From Fontivita pretiosa (lineage in GTDB: Bacteria > Planctomycetota > Phycisphaerae > Tepidisphaerales > Tepidisphaeraceae): a stretch of DNA of 64,000 nt. Positions 50,531 to 61,197 of the stretch are shown piece after piece (the stretch's first letter is position 1; each line of letters opens with the position of its first letter). The DNA is taken from positions 1 to 64,000 of the forward strand of contig NZ_CP191258.1 of assembly GCF_050410795.1 (NCBI RefSeq), in the 5' to 3' direction. The notes beneath the pieces were generated by a model, which was not told where the DNA came from, made no database searches, and saw nothing but the letters and a program-made list of their open reading frames with translations. The position numbers and the translations under genes were made by a program.

Positions 50531-50797
50531 ATGCTCGCCAAACACTCCGTGCTCGAGCGAATCCTTCGGCCAACGGAGGGCGATCTGCCCACCGAATTTG
50601 CCCGCAAGTTGTTGAGCCTCGACTTTTCCGACGAAGAGCAGGCGCGCTATCGCGAGCTATCCGAAAAAGCGCAACTTGGTCAACTCACTGAGCAGGAGCG
50701 AGTTGAGCTCGACGACCTGCTGACGGCCAACGACATCCTGGCCATCCTTCACGCCAAGGCCCGCAAGTCCCTGAACCGGGCACCGACTGCGGCCTGA
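50531..50797 (+). CDS. Small helical partner of HNH gene, 88 aa
   Basis: Starts MLAKHSVLERILRPTEGDLP, highly charged and helical (LSDEEQARYRELSEKAQLGQ-like stretch), ending N-D-I-L-A-I-L-H-A-K-A-R-K-S-L. Proteins of this kind are often found directly upstream of a small HNH gene; here it is 6 nt away. A regulatory or antitoxin-like role is possible but not shown. The pair sits, in reverse, between porB and porA. Confidence 0.6.
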   Translation: MLAKHSVLERILRPTEGDLPTEFARKLLSLDFSDEEQARYRELSEKAQLGQLTEQERVELDDLLTANDILAILHAKARKSLNRAPTAA

Positions 50798-50803
50798 ACA
50801 CTC

Positions 50804-51192
50804 ATGCCAGAAACGGCTGAGCAAACCATCCGACGACTCGCTGCCGGTCGCTGCGAGTATTGCCGTATGCCCGAATCGGGTTCGCGACTTCGGCACGTGC
50901 TGGACCACATCATCGCTCGGCAGCATGGCGGCAAGACCGAGGTCTCAAACCTTGCCTTGTGCTGCGGCCGATGCAACCAGTTCAAAGGACCGAATCTGGC
51001 GGGTATCGATCCGGAGACTGGCCAGATCAGCCGACTGTTTCACCCCAGAACCGACTCATGGGATGAGCATTTCCGCTATGAGGGCGCGGCTCTCGTCGGA
51101 CTTACTCCGATCGGTCGCGCCACGGTCGCCGTATCAACCTTCCCATCCGCATCCTCGTCCGGGAATCGCTGATTGAAACGGGTGCCTTTTGA
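50804..51192 (+). pseudogene. HNH endonuclease, frameshifted near its 3' end
   Basis: Residues 1-110 are an HNH nuclease: C-E-Y-C-R-M-P, V-L-D-H-I-I-A-R-Q-H-G-G, N-L-A-L-C-C-G-R-C-N-Q-F-K-G and G-L-T-P-I-G-R-A-T-V-A-V. The continuous frame then ends early (51172) with unrelated residues. The adjacent frame from about 51130 supplies the expected end, R-I-N-L-P-I-R-I-L-V-R-E-S-L-I-E-T-G-A-F, with a stop at 51190-51192. A single-base (net) indel at about 51128-51140 explains this. The core is intact, so activity may or may not be lost. Confidence 0.75.
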
Positions 51193-51203
51193 TTCTCCCC
51201 TCG

Positions 51204-53285
51204 TCATGAAACCACCGGCAGCGCCGTCGCGGGCGTCGGCTCGTCAAGCGACGCGTCAAATATCACCTCGCGAGGCACCTCGAATACCTCCTGATATCCG
51301 CGGCGGATGCACGTGAGATTGTCCTGCACCACCTGCTCGCCACGCTTGCCCCAGTAGCTGCGCACGGCCTTCTCCACTCCCTGCATGATCTGCTCAAAGC
51401 CCATGCCAAGGCGCGCCGCAAAAGGCGTGGCCTTGAGGAACACGCCCAGCAGCACGATCCCCATCATGCGGATGCGCAATTCGGGGTTGGTGGCGACCTC
51501 GTCGGCGATCTTGAACGTGTCCAGCGCCAGCACGTGGGCGTGCTTCTCGCGGATGCGCCGCCGCGCCCAGACCGGAACACCCTGCCACACCTCCAGCGGC
51601 GTGGTCTTGGAGCTGTTCAGGAAGATCGTGCCCCCATCCGCCAGCCCGCGCAACGTGTCGCCCAGGTTCAGGGCGTTGACGTCGTTGAGCGGAATGAACT
51701 CCACATGCTCCAGCTCGCAGTGCGTGAGGATCTTCGACGGCGCGACGGTCAGGTAATACGTCGTCGGCAGGCCTTTCTTCGACGAGCCATACTTGGGATA
51801 CGCCTGCACGTGCAGCCCGAACAGGTCGCCCATCAAACTGGCGATGACCTTGTTGGTGGTGACCGACCCATAACCGCCAACCGAATGCCCTCGCATCGAA
51901 TACGCGCCCTCCGGGCGAACATCCGGGTCGATCGGCGGATCGATCGCCGTCTCGTGCTTGATCCCGACCGTGCAATACTCCTTGTGTGCCTTTGCCTCGA
52001 CGGCGTGCCGCATGTTCTGCACCAGGCCGATGAAGTGCCCCGGCCGAATGTCGCGCGAGCCCAGCCCGGCCGAACACTGGAGCATCAGCGGGAACTGATC
52101 GACCGTCACGGCGGCCTCGCGGAACTGCTCAAGCTGGAGCCGGGCATCCAGAAACGAGGTCTTGATGTCTCGCATGAGCGGGTTGGCCGGTGCGATCGGA
52201 TCGTCCATCCGCTCGATCACCGTGAACGCCTTGACGTTCCGCAACACCCGCACGATCTCCACCCCCGGCCAGGGGCGATAGCTGCACACGTTCACCGCCC
52301 CGACACGCAGATTCAGCTCGCTGCGCATGTAGTCGATGGTCGGCTTGGCCGTCTCCATCATGCAGCCCATGCCCACCAGGGCGTAGTCGGCATCTTCCAT
52401 GCGATACGACTCGATCAGGTCGTATGGCCGGCCCGTGGCGTCGCTGAACAATCGCATCGCCTCCAGCAGTGCCGGTTTCATGTGCGCGTAGTAGTGCCGT
52501 TGGGCGATCTTGCCCTTCATGTAGGAGTCCTGATCCTGCACCACCCCCGTCATCAGCGGGTGGTTGACGTCGAAGAGGTTGAGGATGTGATCCTGCGGCC
52601 GACCGACGAATTCGGCCATGAACTCCTTTTCGGGCAACAGCACATTCTCGATCGTGTGGGTGATCAGAAAGCCGTCCTGGACGTTCATGAAGGGGGACTG
52701 GCAGGCCTCGGCGGCGCGACGGGCGATCAGCGCCAGGTCCGCCGCCTCCTGTGGATTGCGCCCGAACAGGATCCCCCAGCCGGTGTCGGCGCAGCTCATC
52801 ACGTCGTCGTGCCCGGCATGGACGTTGAGGCTGTGGCTGGTCAGGGCGCGGGCGCCGATGTGGAATACAACCGGCAGTCGCTTGCCGCTGATCGTGTACA
52901 GCACCTCCTTCATCAGCACCAGCCCCTGCCCGCTGGTGAAATTCGTCACTCGCCCCCCCGCCAGGGCAAAGCCTTCGCACGTCGAGGCCGACGAGTGCTC
53001 GCTCTCCGGCTCGATGAAAATCAGCTTCTCGCCCCACAGGTTCCGCTGGCCGTTGGACACCGCCGCGGAATACCCGCCGCCCATGGTTGTCGAGCTGGTG
53101 ATTGGATAGGCGCAGGCGGCCTGGGTGATGTTGATTTCCACCCACACGACGGCGCCGGCGCCGTCGGTAATGGTCGGTATGCCGGGATATCGCACCGAAT
53201 CGCGACGGGACTGAGCAACATGCTGGCCGTTGCCGTTGGATCGGCCATTGCCGTCCTCGGGTGCCGAAGAACCTGAACCGCTCAT
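51204..53285 (-). CDS. porA: Pyruvate:ferredoxin oxidoreductase, alpha-gamma subunit
   Basis: A 693-residue subunit equal to the N-terminal part of NifJ-type enzymes. The alpha domain includes Y-P-I-T-S-S-T-T-M and S-E-H-S-S-A-S-T-C-E-G, with the pyruvate-binding T-S-G-Q-G-L. It continues through a long domain II to a gamma domain (G-H-S-V-G-G-Y-G-S-V-T-T-N-K-V). The start (MSGSGSS) has AGGAG 6 nt upstream. The leader is about 210 nt. The HNH cassette interrupts what would be a porAB operon. Confidence 0.93.
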   Translation of the reverse strand: MSGSGSSAPEDGNGRSNGNGQHVAQSRRDSVRYPGIPTITDGAGAVVWVEINITQAACAYPITSSTTMGGGYSAAVSNGQRNLWGEKLIFIEPESEHSSASTCEGFALAGGRVTNFTSGQGLVLMKEVLYTISGKRLPVVFHIGARALTSHSLNVHAGHDDVMSCADTGWGILFGRNPQEAADLALIARRAAEACQSPFMNVQDGFLITHTIENVLLPEKEFMAEFVGRPQDHILNLFDVNHPLMTGVVQDQDSYMKGKIAQRHYYAHMKPALLEAMRLFSDATGRPYDLIESYRMEDADYALVGMGCMMETAKPTIDYMRSELNLRVGAVNVCSYRPWPGVEIVRVLRNVKAFTVIERMDDPIAPANPLMRDIKTSFLDARLQLEQFREAAVTVDQFPLMLQCSAGLGSRDIRPGHFIGLVQNMRHAVEAKAHKEYCTVGIKHETAIDPPIDPDVRPEGAYSMRGHSVGGYGSVTTNKVIASLMGDLFGLHVQAYPKYGSSKKGLPTTYYLTVAPSKILTHCELEHVEFIPLNDVNALNLGDTLRGLADGGTIFLNSSKTTPLEVWQGVPVWARRRIREKHAHVLALDTFKIADEVATNPELRIRMMGIVLLGVFLKATPFAARLGMGFEQIMQGVEKAVRSYWGKRGEQVVQDNLTCIRRGYQEVFEVPREVIFDASLDEPTPATALPVVS

Positions 53286-53503
53286 GCACGACTCCTGCAG
53301 ACAAAGGGACAAAGGAGCCAATGACGACGCGGCCCGTTCCTGGTTGTGTTCGAAGGTGGGTCGGCTCGGACGGTGATCTTCAGCGCACGCAACTCGGCGG
53401 CTGAGGCGACGCAACGTCCGGGTCGTCACTCATCCCACCTGCCCGCAGAGATGCGGCAACCTGAACGGGCAGTGAGCAAGGCGACGAACTCCTATGCTGA
53501 GGG

Positions 53504-53532
53504 AGTATACGTCTGGAGGTCGGATGCAACAA
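53504..53532 (-). promoter_or_regulatory. porA promoter
   Basis: TTGTTG (53527-53532) and TATACT (53504-53509) with a 17-nt spacer. The gap 53286-53599 is thus mostly porA leader; it can form a stem between CTGCCCG and CGGGCAG. I see no gene in it. Confidence 0.55.
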
Positions 53533-53599
53533 TAGCAAAGCTGCAAGACGACCGGGTGTTGCGAGGTTGGCGTTAACGCGGCCGCAAAAACGGCCGGGC

Positions 53600-54154
53600 T
53601 TACCCGCTTCGTTCGGCGCCCCACGCCCAGGTGCGGCTCAGATCATACGTTCGTGGTGTCGGCTCGTCCGCCGGCAGCTTCGACAGCTCCTGCGGGTTGA
53701 ATGCCGCGCCGAGATTCTCCAGCAGCTCCAGCAGCACCGGGTCGCCGTATCCCAGGCCCTGAATCACGAACTCGTCCTTGTTGATGTCGATGATGATGGT
53801 TCGTCCACTCTCCACGCGGACGCGATTGGCAATGTTGAAGCCGCGTCGCTGTGCGCGAAGGATCCTGCGAACCACATCCGGCTCCGATGGATCGTATCGC
53901 CAGACCCGAACCGCATCCGCCGGCGCCTGCTGGGCGTTGGCCGGCTGATCGTCCGGCTTGATGCCCCAGCCGCTGTCGGCGATCTTGCGGTCGCGGTCGT
54001 GGTCTGGCCGGTTGGTGTGCACGGACTGACAGTATATCGACCTGCCCGCCCCGCTGACGAGCAGCAGCACAGAATCCCCCGCCACGCCCGCAATCGGCAA
54101 GCCTGCGACTGTTCCCTTGCCGCAACCTGCCTGGCCAATACAATCACCGCTCAT
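53600..54154 (-). CDS. Hypothetical protein divergent from bamD
   Basis: Read here from the ATG of MSGDCIGQAGCGKGTVAG at 54154 (184 aa), but the true start may be a GTG at 54024 that has a TATACT box 8 nt upstream. The part from V-H-T-N-R-P-D-H-D-R-D-R is well-formed and probably coding: V-R-V-W-R-Y-D-P-S-E-P-D-V-V-R-R-I-L-R-A-Q-R-R-G-F-N-I-A-N and I-I-I-D-I-N-K-D-E-F. No family recognised. A GC hairpin (53579-53596) follows its stop. Confidence 0.5.
   Translation of the reverse strand: MSGDCIGQAGCGKGTVAGLPIAGVAGDSVLLLVSGAGRSIYCQSVHTNRPDHDRDRKIADSGWGIKPDDQPANAQQAPADAVRVWRYDPSEPDVVRRILRAQRRGFNIANRVRVESGRTIIIDINKDEFVIQGLGYGDPVLLELLENLGAAFNPQELSKLPADEPTPRTYDLSRTWAWGAERSG
54117..54144 (+). promoter_or_regulatory. 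bamD promoter, leaderless spacing
   Basis: TTGCCG (54117-54122) and TACAAT (54139-54144) with a 16-nt spacer, and 8 nt to the ATG at 54153. Confidence 0.55.
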
Positions 54155-55148
54155 GCGATTTTGCCGCTGCCTGCCAGGGATGGCTGTATTCTTCGGGCTG
54201 CTGGCTGCGCCGGCGATCCTCTGGGCGCAGACTTCTCGAACGTCCGAGCTGCGTGGCGGGCGATGGGTCGAGATCGAACTACCTGCCACCCGCCCCGCGG
54301 TTGATCCGGCGCTGCTGCGCATCGAACAACTCATCCAGGATCGCAAGTATTCTGCCGCGATGAAAAGCGCCGTCGCCTGGCTCAAGCGCAACCCGGACTC
54401 ACCCCTGCGCGATCGCGCCCTGTTTCTCATGGCCGAGGCGCTGTACCACTACGGCAATCGGATCAAGGCGTTTTATTACCTGGACGAATTGCTGGACACC
54501 TACCCGGAAAGCCCCCTGTATCACCAGGCGCTGGAACGGCAATACCAGATCGCCGATGCGTTTCTCAACGGCTACAAGCGCCGCTTTCTCAAGATCCCGA
54601 TGTTCGGCGCCGAGGATGAGGCGATCGAGATGCTGTACCGCATTCAGCAGCGTGCGCCCGGCTCGCCGCTGGCGGAAAAGGCGCTGCTGCGCACGGCGGA
54701 CTACTACTATGCCGACGCGCAGTACGACCTTGCCGAGGACGCCTACGCCGCCTACGCCAAGAGCTATCCCCGCAGTCCGGTGCTGCCCAGGGTTCGCCTG
54801 CGACAGGCGTATTCCAACCTGGCGCAGTTCCGCGGGCTGAAGTTCGACGCCACGCCGGTCATCGACGCCAAGGCCCAGCTTCAGGACATCGTCCGCGACT
54901 ACCCGGATCTGGCGGCACAGGAGAATATCCCGGCGGTGCTGGAACGCATCGACAACACCTTTGCCAGGAAGCTCGCGGTGACGGCGGAGTTTTACCGGCG
55001 TACGCGGCAGCCGCAGGCGGCGGCGTATACGTACAGCCTGCTGCTGAAGAATTACCCCGACAGCACGGAAGCTCCCAGGGCGCAGCAGATCCTGATACAG
55101 TTGGGCGAAGCTTCTCCAGCCACCACACAACCGGGCACGCAACCATGA
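54153..55148 (+). CDS. bamD: Outer membrane assembly protein BamD-like (TPR)
   Basis: A 331-residue exported protein with tetratricopeptide-like repeats. A signal peptide (MRFCRCLPGMAVFFGLLAAP) ends A-Q-T rather than with a lipobox Cys, unlike enterobacterial BamD. A-E-A-L-Y-H-Y-G-N-R-I-K-A-F-Y-Y-L-D-E-L-L-D-T-Y-P-E-S-P and later repeats match the YfiO/BamD family. It works with BamA to insert outer-membrane proteins. It precedes lptE with an ATGA overlap, consistent with an outer-membrane operon. A general TPR lipoprotein-like function is the alternative. Confidence 0.75.
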   Translation: MRFCRCLPGMAVFFGLLAAPAILWAQTSRTSELRGGRWVEIELPATRPAVDPALLRIEQLIQDRKYSAAMKSAVAWLKRNPDSPLRDRALFLMAEALYHYGNRIKAFYYLDELLDTYPESPLYHQALERQYQIADAFLNGYKRRFLKIPMFGAEDEAIEMLYRIQQRAPGSPLAEKALLRTADYYYADAQYDLAEDAYAAYAKSYPRSPVLPRVRLRQAYSNLAQFRGLKFDATPVIDAKAQLQDIVRDYPDLAAQENIPAVLERIDNTFARKLAVTAEFYRRTRQPQAAAYTYSLLLKNYPDSTEAPRAQQILIQLGEASPATTQPGTQP

Positions 55149-55672
55149 AACGACGCTGGGTGGACATCGTCTGGCTTTCGATGACGCTGCTGAGCGGTTG
55201 CGGCTACACACGCAGCGGAGATGAACCCTCCGGCGACTACCAGTGGCGATCACTGTACCGCGAGGACGTCAAAACCGTTGCAGTCCCTATATTCACCAAC
55301 AAGGACTTCACCCGCGGCATCGAATTCGCGCTGACGCAGGCCGTCATCAAGCAACTTGAGGCACACTCTCCTTACAAGGTCGCCCCGCCGCAGCGCGCCG
55401 ACACGATCCTGGAAGGCCAGATCACCTCCGTGCGCCGCGACACGATCAACCGCGATCGCATCACCGGGGTGCCGGAGGAGCAGCTTTACATCGTCACGCT
55501 CGACCTGATCTGGAAGGACCTGCGGACCGGGCAGATCCTGCTGGAGAGGCGGAACTTCGAGCAGACCACGCCGTATTATCCGACACTCGGCGAAGGTCAG
55601 TTCCATGCCAGCCAGCAGTCGGTCGAACGCCTGGCGCTGGCGATCGTGCAGGAGCTGCAGGCGGATTGGTGA
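55145..55672 (+). CDS. lptE: LptE-like LPS-assembly lipoprotein
   Basis: A 175-residue lipoprotein. The signal peptide ends in the lipobox L-L-S-G-C-G-Y, and V-K-T-V-A-V-P-I-F-T-N-K-D-F-T-R-G-I-E-F is the conserved LptE/RlpB strand. The C-terminal part with Q-Q-S-V-E-R-L-A-L-A-I-V-Q-E-L is also typical. It plugs or stabilises LptD at the outer membrane. It is translationally coupled to bamD. Confidence 0.85.
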   Translation: MKRRWVDIVWLSMTLLSGCGYTRSGDEPSGDYQWRSLYREDVKTVAVPIFTNKDFTRGIEFALTQAVIKQLEAHSPYKVAPPQRADTILEGQITSVRRDTINRDRITGVPEEQLYIVTLDLIWKDLRTGQILLERRNFEQTTPYYPTLGEGQFHASQQSVERLALAIVQELQADW

Positions 55673-55729
55673 GAACTTCGGCGGCGAATTGGCGTGGAAA
55701 TCCGTCCCTTCGCAACCTTATGATTGGCC

Positions 55730-55757
55730 GGGACGTACCACCCCGGGACGTACCACC
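55730..55757. repeat. Tandem 13-bp repeat before ftsH
   Basis: GGGACGTACCACC occurs twice (55730-55742 and 55745-55757), 15 bp apart, between a TATGAT hexamer (55720-55725) and the ftsH ribosome site. It could be an operator or a recent duplication. Confidence 0.5.
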
Positions 55758-55771
55758 AAGGAAAAAGCTTT

Positions 55772-57819
<2,048 letters not shown>

Positions 57820-57823
<4 letters not shown>

Positions 57824-58713
57824 ACCGGAGCCTTGCGGCTTTGGCCGCCCGGGCCGATGATGCGCAGATGCCTCCATCGATCGAGCTGTTGTTGCGGGCG
57901 GCAGGGGCGAGCCTGCTGGGCACCGCCGTGCTGAGTGCGATCCTGACGGCCACGCCACGGCTGGGTACGGCCGGGCGCGAGATTTCCGACCGGTTCGCCC
58001 GGGCGCCGCTTCTGGATCTGTGGGTTGCTCTGCTCACCTGGATTCCGTGGGTCATCGCCGCCATCGGGGCAGGATGGCTCGGCTTGGCCGGATCCCTGCT
58101 CGGGCAGATCCTGGCCCTGGGCGGATGGTGCGTCATCCACGAACTTATCTACCGCGACGCCGCGCGCGGACCACGCATCGTCAAGTTCATCAACCGCACT
58201 GTCGGGCGCTGGCCGAATCATCTGGCCCTGTGGCTCACCCTCATCGCCCTGCCGGGGTTCTGGTTCATCCGTATCCTCCAGATCACCGCGTACTGGCCGC
58301 TGGTCGTGCTGCTGGGTTTTCCCAGATACAAACAGGCGGAGTGGATCAACGTCAGCCGGCACAAGTTCCAGGGTTTGGTCGGTCACGACCTGATCTGGTG
58401 CCTGTATTGCGACTGGATGACCGGCGTGTACGCGCTGGGAGCGGAGATGCTGCGAAACGTCGAGTCCTTCTGGTGTCCCATCCGATACTACGACGGCAAG
58501 AAGTGCCAGAACTGCCGGATCGATTTTCCCGATATCGACGGCGGCTGGGTCCCGGCCGACGGCAATATGCACGACGTGGAGCGGGTGATGATCGCCCATT
58601 ACGCTTCCGGCCGTCGCGAGTGGTTTGGACATCCGGCAAGATTGACGGTGAAGGGAGAACCCGTTGCAACGGGAATGAATCTCGAAGACACCGGGGCACG
58701 AAGCGGTTGTTGA
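57820..58713 (+). CDS. Membrane protein of unknown function, 297 aa
   Basis: Starts at the ATG overlapping the ftsH stop. Three or four hydrophobic segments lie in the first 160 residues. The soluble C-terminal part is striking: W-C-L-Y-C-D-W-M-T-G-V-Y-A-L-G-A-E-M-L-R-N-V-E, F-W-C-P-I-R and D-G-K-K-C-Q-N-C-R-I-D-F-P-D-I. Four of its five cysteines could bind metal or form disulfides. No family recognised. The link to ftsH may be only transcriptional. Confidence 0.65.
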
Positions 58714-58771
58714 AGTTCAGCGGCCGCTTCGTTTCGCTCCGGCTTCATGGTTCATCTTGCTTCTGTTTTGA

Positions 58772-60397
58772 ATGACGGTTTGCAGCAACACAACCACGAA
58801 CAGCGGCACGCGGCCGGCGTGGGATTTGCGCTGGCTGACGCCGCTGCGGTGCAGGATCATTCTCGTCGTGGTGCTGGCGGCGGGGTTTTTCTCGCATCTG
58901 CGGTATCTGCACCATGATTGCCCGATCGATCTTTCGGGAGACGAAGCCCAGTACTGGGACTGGTCGCGACAGCTCGATCTCAGCTACTACAGCAAGGGGC
59001 CGCTGGTCGCCTGTATCATCCGCGCAAGCTGCGCCCTCTTCGGCGAAACGATGCCGGCGGTGCGGTATCCGGCCCTGCTGCTGGGCGTGCTGACGTCGAT
59101 CGTCACGTATTTGCTCACTCGCCGGCTGTTTGGATCCGAGCGGCTGGCGCTGGGCGCGGTGCTGCTGTTGCACATCGTCCCGATGTTCATCGCCGGAAGC
59201 GTGCTGATGACCATCGATCCGCCGATGGTCTTCTGCTGGGCGCTGGCGACGTATTTCGCGGCGATCGCGATCTTCGACCACAAGCCCTGGGCCTGGTGGC
59301 TCGTCGGCGTCGCGATCGGCACGGGTTTCCTCGCAAAGTACGCTGCGTTTCTCTGGTTTGTCGGGGTCTTCGGCTTTCTGGCACTGCACGGCCCCAGGCG
59401 AAAGCTCGGTGCTGCGCTGCTGGCCCTGCTGGTCGCATCGCTGTTTACGATCCCGGTGCTGGTCTGGAACATGCAGCACGACTGGGTATCGCTTCGACAC
59501 GTCGCAACCCAGACCGGCGCGACCCGTGGCACGTTCTCGCTGATCCGGCCGCTGGAAATGCTCACCGGACAGCTCGCCGCGCTTGGCCCGACACTGGCGG
59601 TGCTCGTCATCGCAGCCATCGTACATTCCATTCGCAGCAGAAACGATGACCACAACGGCGCCACCCGCGCAAGACTCCTGCTGCTTTCCTGGATCGGGCT
59701 GACATTTTTTGCGCTTAACTTTCTGGCCAGCTTCCGCACGAAGGTCCAGGTCAACTGGCCGGCGCCGGCGTACTTCACGCTCCTGATTCTCACCGCCTAC
59801 TTCATCGCAACGCGACTGCGCAGCATCAGTACGTGGAAGCCGTGGCGCGGCTGGCTCTACGCTTCGACTCTCATCGGGCTGATCTTCATCCCCGTCGCGC
59901 ACGACACGTCGGTCATCTATCCGCTGCTTCGACCGATGGCGAGGCTGACCAACCGCGACATCGGCAGCCTCGATCCCCTGGCACGCCTGCGCGGCTGGGA
60001 GGAGCTGGGACAACATGTGTCGGAGCAGCTCGCCGCGCTCGGCCCCGGCGCGTTCGTCCTCTGTGACGATTACCAGCAGACCGCCGAAATGGCGTTCTAC
60101 GTCCGCGGCCAGCCCAGAACCTATTGCGCCGGATCGTATTTCGGCAAGCGCATGTCACAGTACGACGTCTGGCCGGACCGTCGCCTGGACAAGGCTTCCC
60201 CACTGATCGGTCGCAACGCCGTCTACGTGGGCAAGGGCGGACAGCTTCCCGCCGAGGTGCTGGTCGCCTTCAGCTCGGTCCAAAAGCTGCCTGAGCTGCC
60301 GATCATGGTAGACGGAGTGCGGCTCAAGACATATAAGACTTGGAGGTGTTACGGATTCCGCGGCTTTGGGCGCCCGGGTGGGCACAGCAGCTTCTGA
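58772..60397 (+). CDS. ArnT-like GT39 membrane glycosyltransferase
   Basis: A 541-residue GT-C enzyme. The N-terminus ends the first membrane span in a loop with D-L-S-G-D-E-A-Q-Y-W-D-W-S-R-Q-L, the conserved D-E motif of PMT/ArnT-type transferases, and Y-S-K-G-P-L-V-A follows. About twelve hydrophobic segments; the last quarter is periplasmic. It transfers a sugar from a polyprenyl-phosphate carrier to lipid A or protein. It begins a cluster with PAP2 and GT2 genes. Confidence 0.87.
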   Translation: MTVCSNTTTNSGTRPAWDLRWLTPLRCRIILVVVLAAGFFSHLRYLHHDCPIDLSGDEAQYWDWSRQLDLSYYSKGPLVACIIRASCALFGETMPAVRYPALLLGVLTSIVTYLLTRRLFGSERLALGAVLLLHIVPMFIAGSVLMTIDPPMVFCWALATYFAAIAIFDHKPWAWWLVGVAIGTGFLAKYAAFLWFVGVFGFLALHGPRRKLGAALLALLVASLFTIPVLVWNMQHDWVSLRHVATQTGATRGTFSLIRPLEMLTGQLAALGPTLAVLVIAAIVHSIRSRNDDHNGATRARLLLLSWIGLTFFALNFLASFRTKVQVNWPAPAYFTLLILTAYFIATRLRSISTWKPWRGWLYASTLIGLIFIPVAHDTSVIYPLLRPMARLTNRDIGSLDPLARLRGWEELGQHVSEQLAALGPGAFVLCDDYQQTAEMAFYVRGQPRTYCAGSYFGKRMSQYDVWPDRRLDKASPLIGRNAVYVGKGGQLPAEVLVAFSSVQKLPELPIMVDGVRLKTYKTWRCYGFRGFGRPGGHSSF

Positions 60398-60402
60398 TCG
60401 AC

Positions 60403-61197
60403 ATGCACCTGCCTGAGAACAGTCGCCGGCGCGTTGTGCGCATCGTGCTGCTCTGGAGCACCGCCATCGCCGTGGCGGCGGCGCTGGATCGGATCGTCGC
60501 CGACGCCATGCGGCAATCCGGCGCCGAGGCATGGCTTCATCATCATCCATGGCTGGAACACGTGCTCAAATCCCCCGGCGAGGCATGGTTCACGCTGCTC
60601 ATCGCCGCCGCCGTTTGCCTGGCGCACCGCCTGCGCTGGCGCGGCGGAGCGCTGCTTCTGCTGGCGGCAACGATCAGCGGGGTCAATGGCATCTCCAAAT
60701 GGATCGTCGGACGCACGCGGCCATTCAAATTGTTCGATCCTGAAGGCCATGCCTATCTGGCGCCGTTCGAGCTGCATCCGTTTCGCGGCGGAATCCCCGG
60801 CATTGTCCATCAGACCAACCTGTGCTTTCCATCCGGGCATGTGGCCTGGGCGTTTGCGACCGCCGCCACGATGAGTATCCTGTTGCCGCGTTGGCGCGGC
60901 GGGTTCTATGCGGTGGCGGTGCTCGTCGCCGCCGAGCGCGTCGCGGAAAACGCCCACTGGCTCAGCGACGTCGTCGTCGCCGCCGCACTGGGCGTGGCCA
61001 GCGTCTGGCTCGTGCGAAGAGTCTGGTGGGACAGGTGGTGCTCCGCACAGGCATCAGCATCACACGCAACCCCGGATGAATCCGGGCTCATCGCCGCGGC
61101 CCGCGCGCCCAACATCGACATTGGTCTGCATCATCATGGATCAAACGCCACAGGCCAACGCACCTTACCTGTCGCTGGTGATTCCTGCTTACAATGA
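60403..61197 (+). CDS. PAP2-family membrane phosphatase
   Basis: A 264-residue integral membrane phosphatase. The three acid-phosphatase motifs are K-W-I-V-G-R-T-R-P, P-S-G-H-V-A-W-A-F and E-N-A-H-W-L-S-D. It probably recycles undecaprenyl pyrophosphate or trims a lipid phosphate in the lipid-linked sugar route. The start is 5 nt after the GT39 stop. The last 20 or so residues overlap the GT2 gene, and the tail is low in conservation, so the true end could be shorter only by a frameshift. Confidence 0.82.
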   Translation: MHLPENSRRRVVRIVLLWSTAIAVAAALDRIVADAMRQSGAEAWLHHHPWLEHVLKSPGEAWFTLLIAAAVCLAHRLRWRGGALLLLAATISGVNGISKWIVGRTRPFKLFDPEGHAYLAPFELHPFRGGIPGIVHQTNLCFPSGHVAWAFATAATMSILLPRWRGGFYAVAVLVAAERVAENAHWLSDVVVAAALGVASVWLVRRVWWDRWCSAQASASHATPDESGLIAAARAPNIDIGLHHHGSNATGQRTLPVAGDSCLQ

